Below are positions 20,581 through 21,159 of a stretch of DNA of 21,159 nucleotides, in pieces. The DNA is from an uncultured Ruminococcus sp. (GTDB taxonomy: Bacteria; Bacillota; Clostridia; Oscillospirales; Acutalibacteraceae): the NCBI GenBank assembly GCA_946055445.1, contig CAMGGF010000003.1, positions 1 through 21,159 of the forward strand. Reading direction: 5' to 3'. The translations under genes and the position numbers were made by a program. The stretch's first letter is position 1; every line of letters begins with the position of its first letter. The notes below the pieces were generated by a model. The model was not told where the DNA came from. It was given only the letters and a program-made list of their open reading frames with translations, and did not search any database.

Positions 20581-20787
20581 TAAATTGGGGTTTGTATTTG
20601 TCATCCTGAGCGTAGCGAAGGATCTCGAACAGCATAAAGTTAAAATGTGCGAAACGAGATTCTTCGCCTAACGGCTCAGAATGACAACGCGTAGGGAACG
20701 GTCTTGACCGTTCCGCAAAATCGTATCAAATTATGCGGGCGGCCGAGGTCGTCCGCCCCTACGGTTGGATAGACAAATCCCAATTTA
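20581..20787. mobile_element. 207-bp MITE-like element with terminal inverted repeats
   Basis: TAAATTGGGGTTTGT (20581-20595) and ACAAATCCCAATTTA (20773-20787) are inverted repeats matching at 14 of 15 positions. Inside are three palindromic modules: the dispersed GTCATCCTGAG...AGAATGAC hairpin (20600-20685), GGAACGGTC-TT-GACCGTTCC (20695-20714), and GGGCGGcCGA-GG-TCGtCCGCCC (20737-20758) followed by CCTAC. No coding sequence and no clear target-site duplication. It lies between the GNAT gene and the next gene. Confidence 0.6.
20600..20685. repeat. Third copy of the dispersed palindromic module
   Basis: It starts GTCATCCTGAGCG and ends CTCAGAATGAC, in opposite orientation to the copies at 3010-3093 and 3989-4072. 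Confidence 0.8.
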
Positions 20788-20799
20788 TACGCGCAGGCA

Positions 20800-21159
20800 T
20801 TACACAAAATAAATCGGGTTGCTGACGCACCGCGCAAAGGGTGGTATAGGCAACTTACAATCTGCGGGCAGACGGAAATGCATCACGGTTTTATAGGCAA
20901 GTTTGCGGATTGCGCCGTACTGCGTCAGAATTTCGGCGCGGACAAAGCCTTTTTCTTTGACCGCAATATCCGCTTCGCGGACTTTCTCCCCTGCTTTTGC
21001 GGTATATGCATATAAAATTGTATCGTTGCCGTAAACCACAACGCGGTCTTTGTGCTTTAAGCCCTCGGCTTTGATATGTACCGTTGTTCCGGGCTGTAAT
21101 TCCACGGTATCGCCTTGAATAGCCTGCCCGCAGGTCAAAAACAGTTTCGGACCGTTGAC
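20800..21159 (-). CDS. C-terminus of a protein, possibly PHP/CehA-type metallohydrolase
   Basis: The last ~119 residues of a gene that enters from the right edge. Seen: a beta-rich domain (GDTVELQPGTTVHIKAEGL, then DRVVVYGNDTILYAYTA and EKGFVRAEILTQ) and the ending RCVSNPIYFV. An ending of the form SNPIYF after a beta-sandwich segment with FVRAE is what I recall from PHP-domain proteins of the CehA/McbA type, but the metal-binding domain is outside the window, so this is tentative. The stop is 12 bp from the MITE-like element, which could supply its transcription end. Confidence 0.45.
   Translation of the reverse strand, partial: VNGPKLFLTCGQAIQGDTVELQPGTTVHIKAEGLKHKDRVVVYGNDTILYAYTAKAGEKVREADIAVKEKGFVRAEILTQYGAIRKLAYKTVMHFRLPADCKLPIPPFARCVSNPIYFV

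Noticed and set aside
1..21159. CRISPR array, prophage or conjugative module
   Set aside because: No regularly spaced repeats with unique spacers, and no integrase, capsid, relaxase or Cas-like proteins were seen.

Overview
The window looks like a chromosomal segment from an anaerobic Clostridia-type Firmicute, probably a gut Oscillospirales relative. The reasons are a pyruvate:ferredoxin oxidoreductase, strong AGGAGG ribosome binding sites, sigma-A promoters with 16-18 bp spacers, LytTR/GHKL signalling genes, and short palindromic intergenic repeats of a kind common in such genomes. The exact taxon cannot be read from the sequence. Nothing marks it as plasmid or phage.

Layout. 1-1012 (-) is the N-terminal part of nifJ. 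1277-2923 (+) holds a tiny ORF and a CNNM/CorC-type CBS membrane protein with its own promoter and terminator. 2977-4153 is a repeat-rich zone around a small membrane-protein gene; it contains a duplicated block that carries the last 13 codons of a neighbouring gene. 5586-4116 (-) is a tightly coupled operon of three small multi-pass membrane proteins. 8744-5722 (-) is a regulatory operon: an HTH-membrane protein, a LytTR response regulator and an AgrC-like GHKL kinase. A 21-bp-spaced direct repeat between the kinase and the membrane-protein operon is a candidate LytTR site. 8895-10804 has a Cof-type HAD phosphatase and an acyltransferase-3 protein converging on a strong terminator. 10936-11353 (+) is a tRNA-Leu(CAG) unit with its promoter; a 171-bp, highly structured insert lies between two copies of the tRNA 5' part. 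11579-13548 holds DUF6512, DUF1835/DUF3658 and DUF3892-type proteins.

The most notable region is 13621-18617 (-): two WYL-domain regulators, a 507-nt gene-free stretch, a slipin (SPFH) protein and the RNA ligase RtcB. The gene-free stretch contains two hairpins with exact tRNA T-arm geometry and canonical T-loops, each followed by a second, loop-capped hairpin, downstream of a terminator and a plausible extended -10 promoter. This resembles a Y-RNA-like tRNA mimic attached to an RNA-repair operon, although no Ro60 gene is visible. WYL proteins could sense RNA or DNA damage products, the structured RNA could be a substrate, sensor or scaffold, and RtcB would religate broken RNAs.

The right end has a rhodanese lipoprotein (just upstream of the WYL genes on the same strand), a GntR regulator reduced to its first ~31 codons beside an orphan 34-bp palindrome, a GNAT acetyltransferase, a 207-bp element with terminal inverted repeats, and the C-terminus of an unidentified protein, possibly of the PHP/CehA type.
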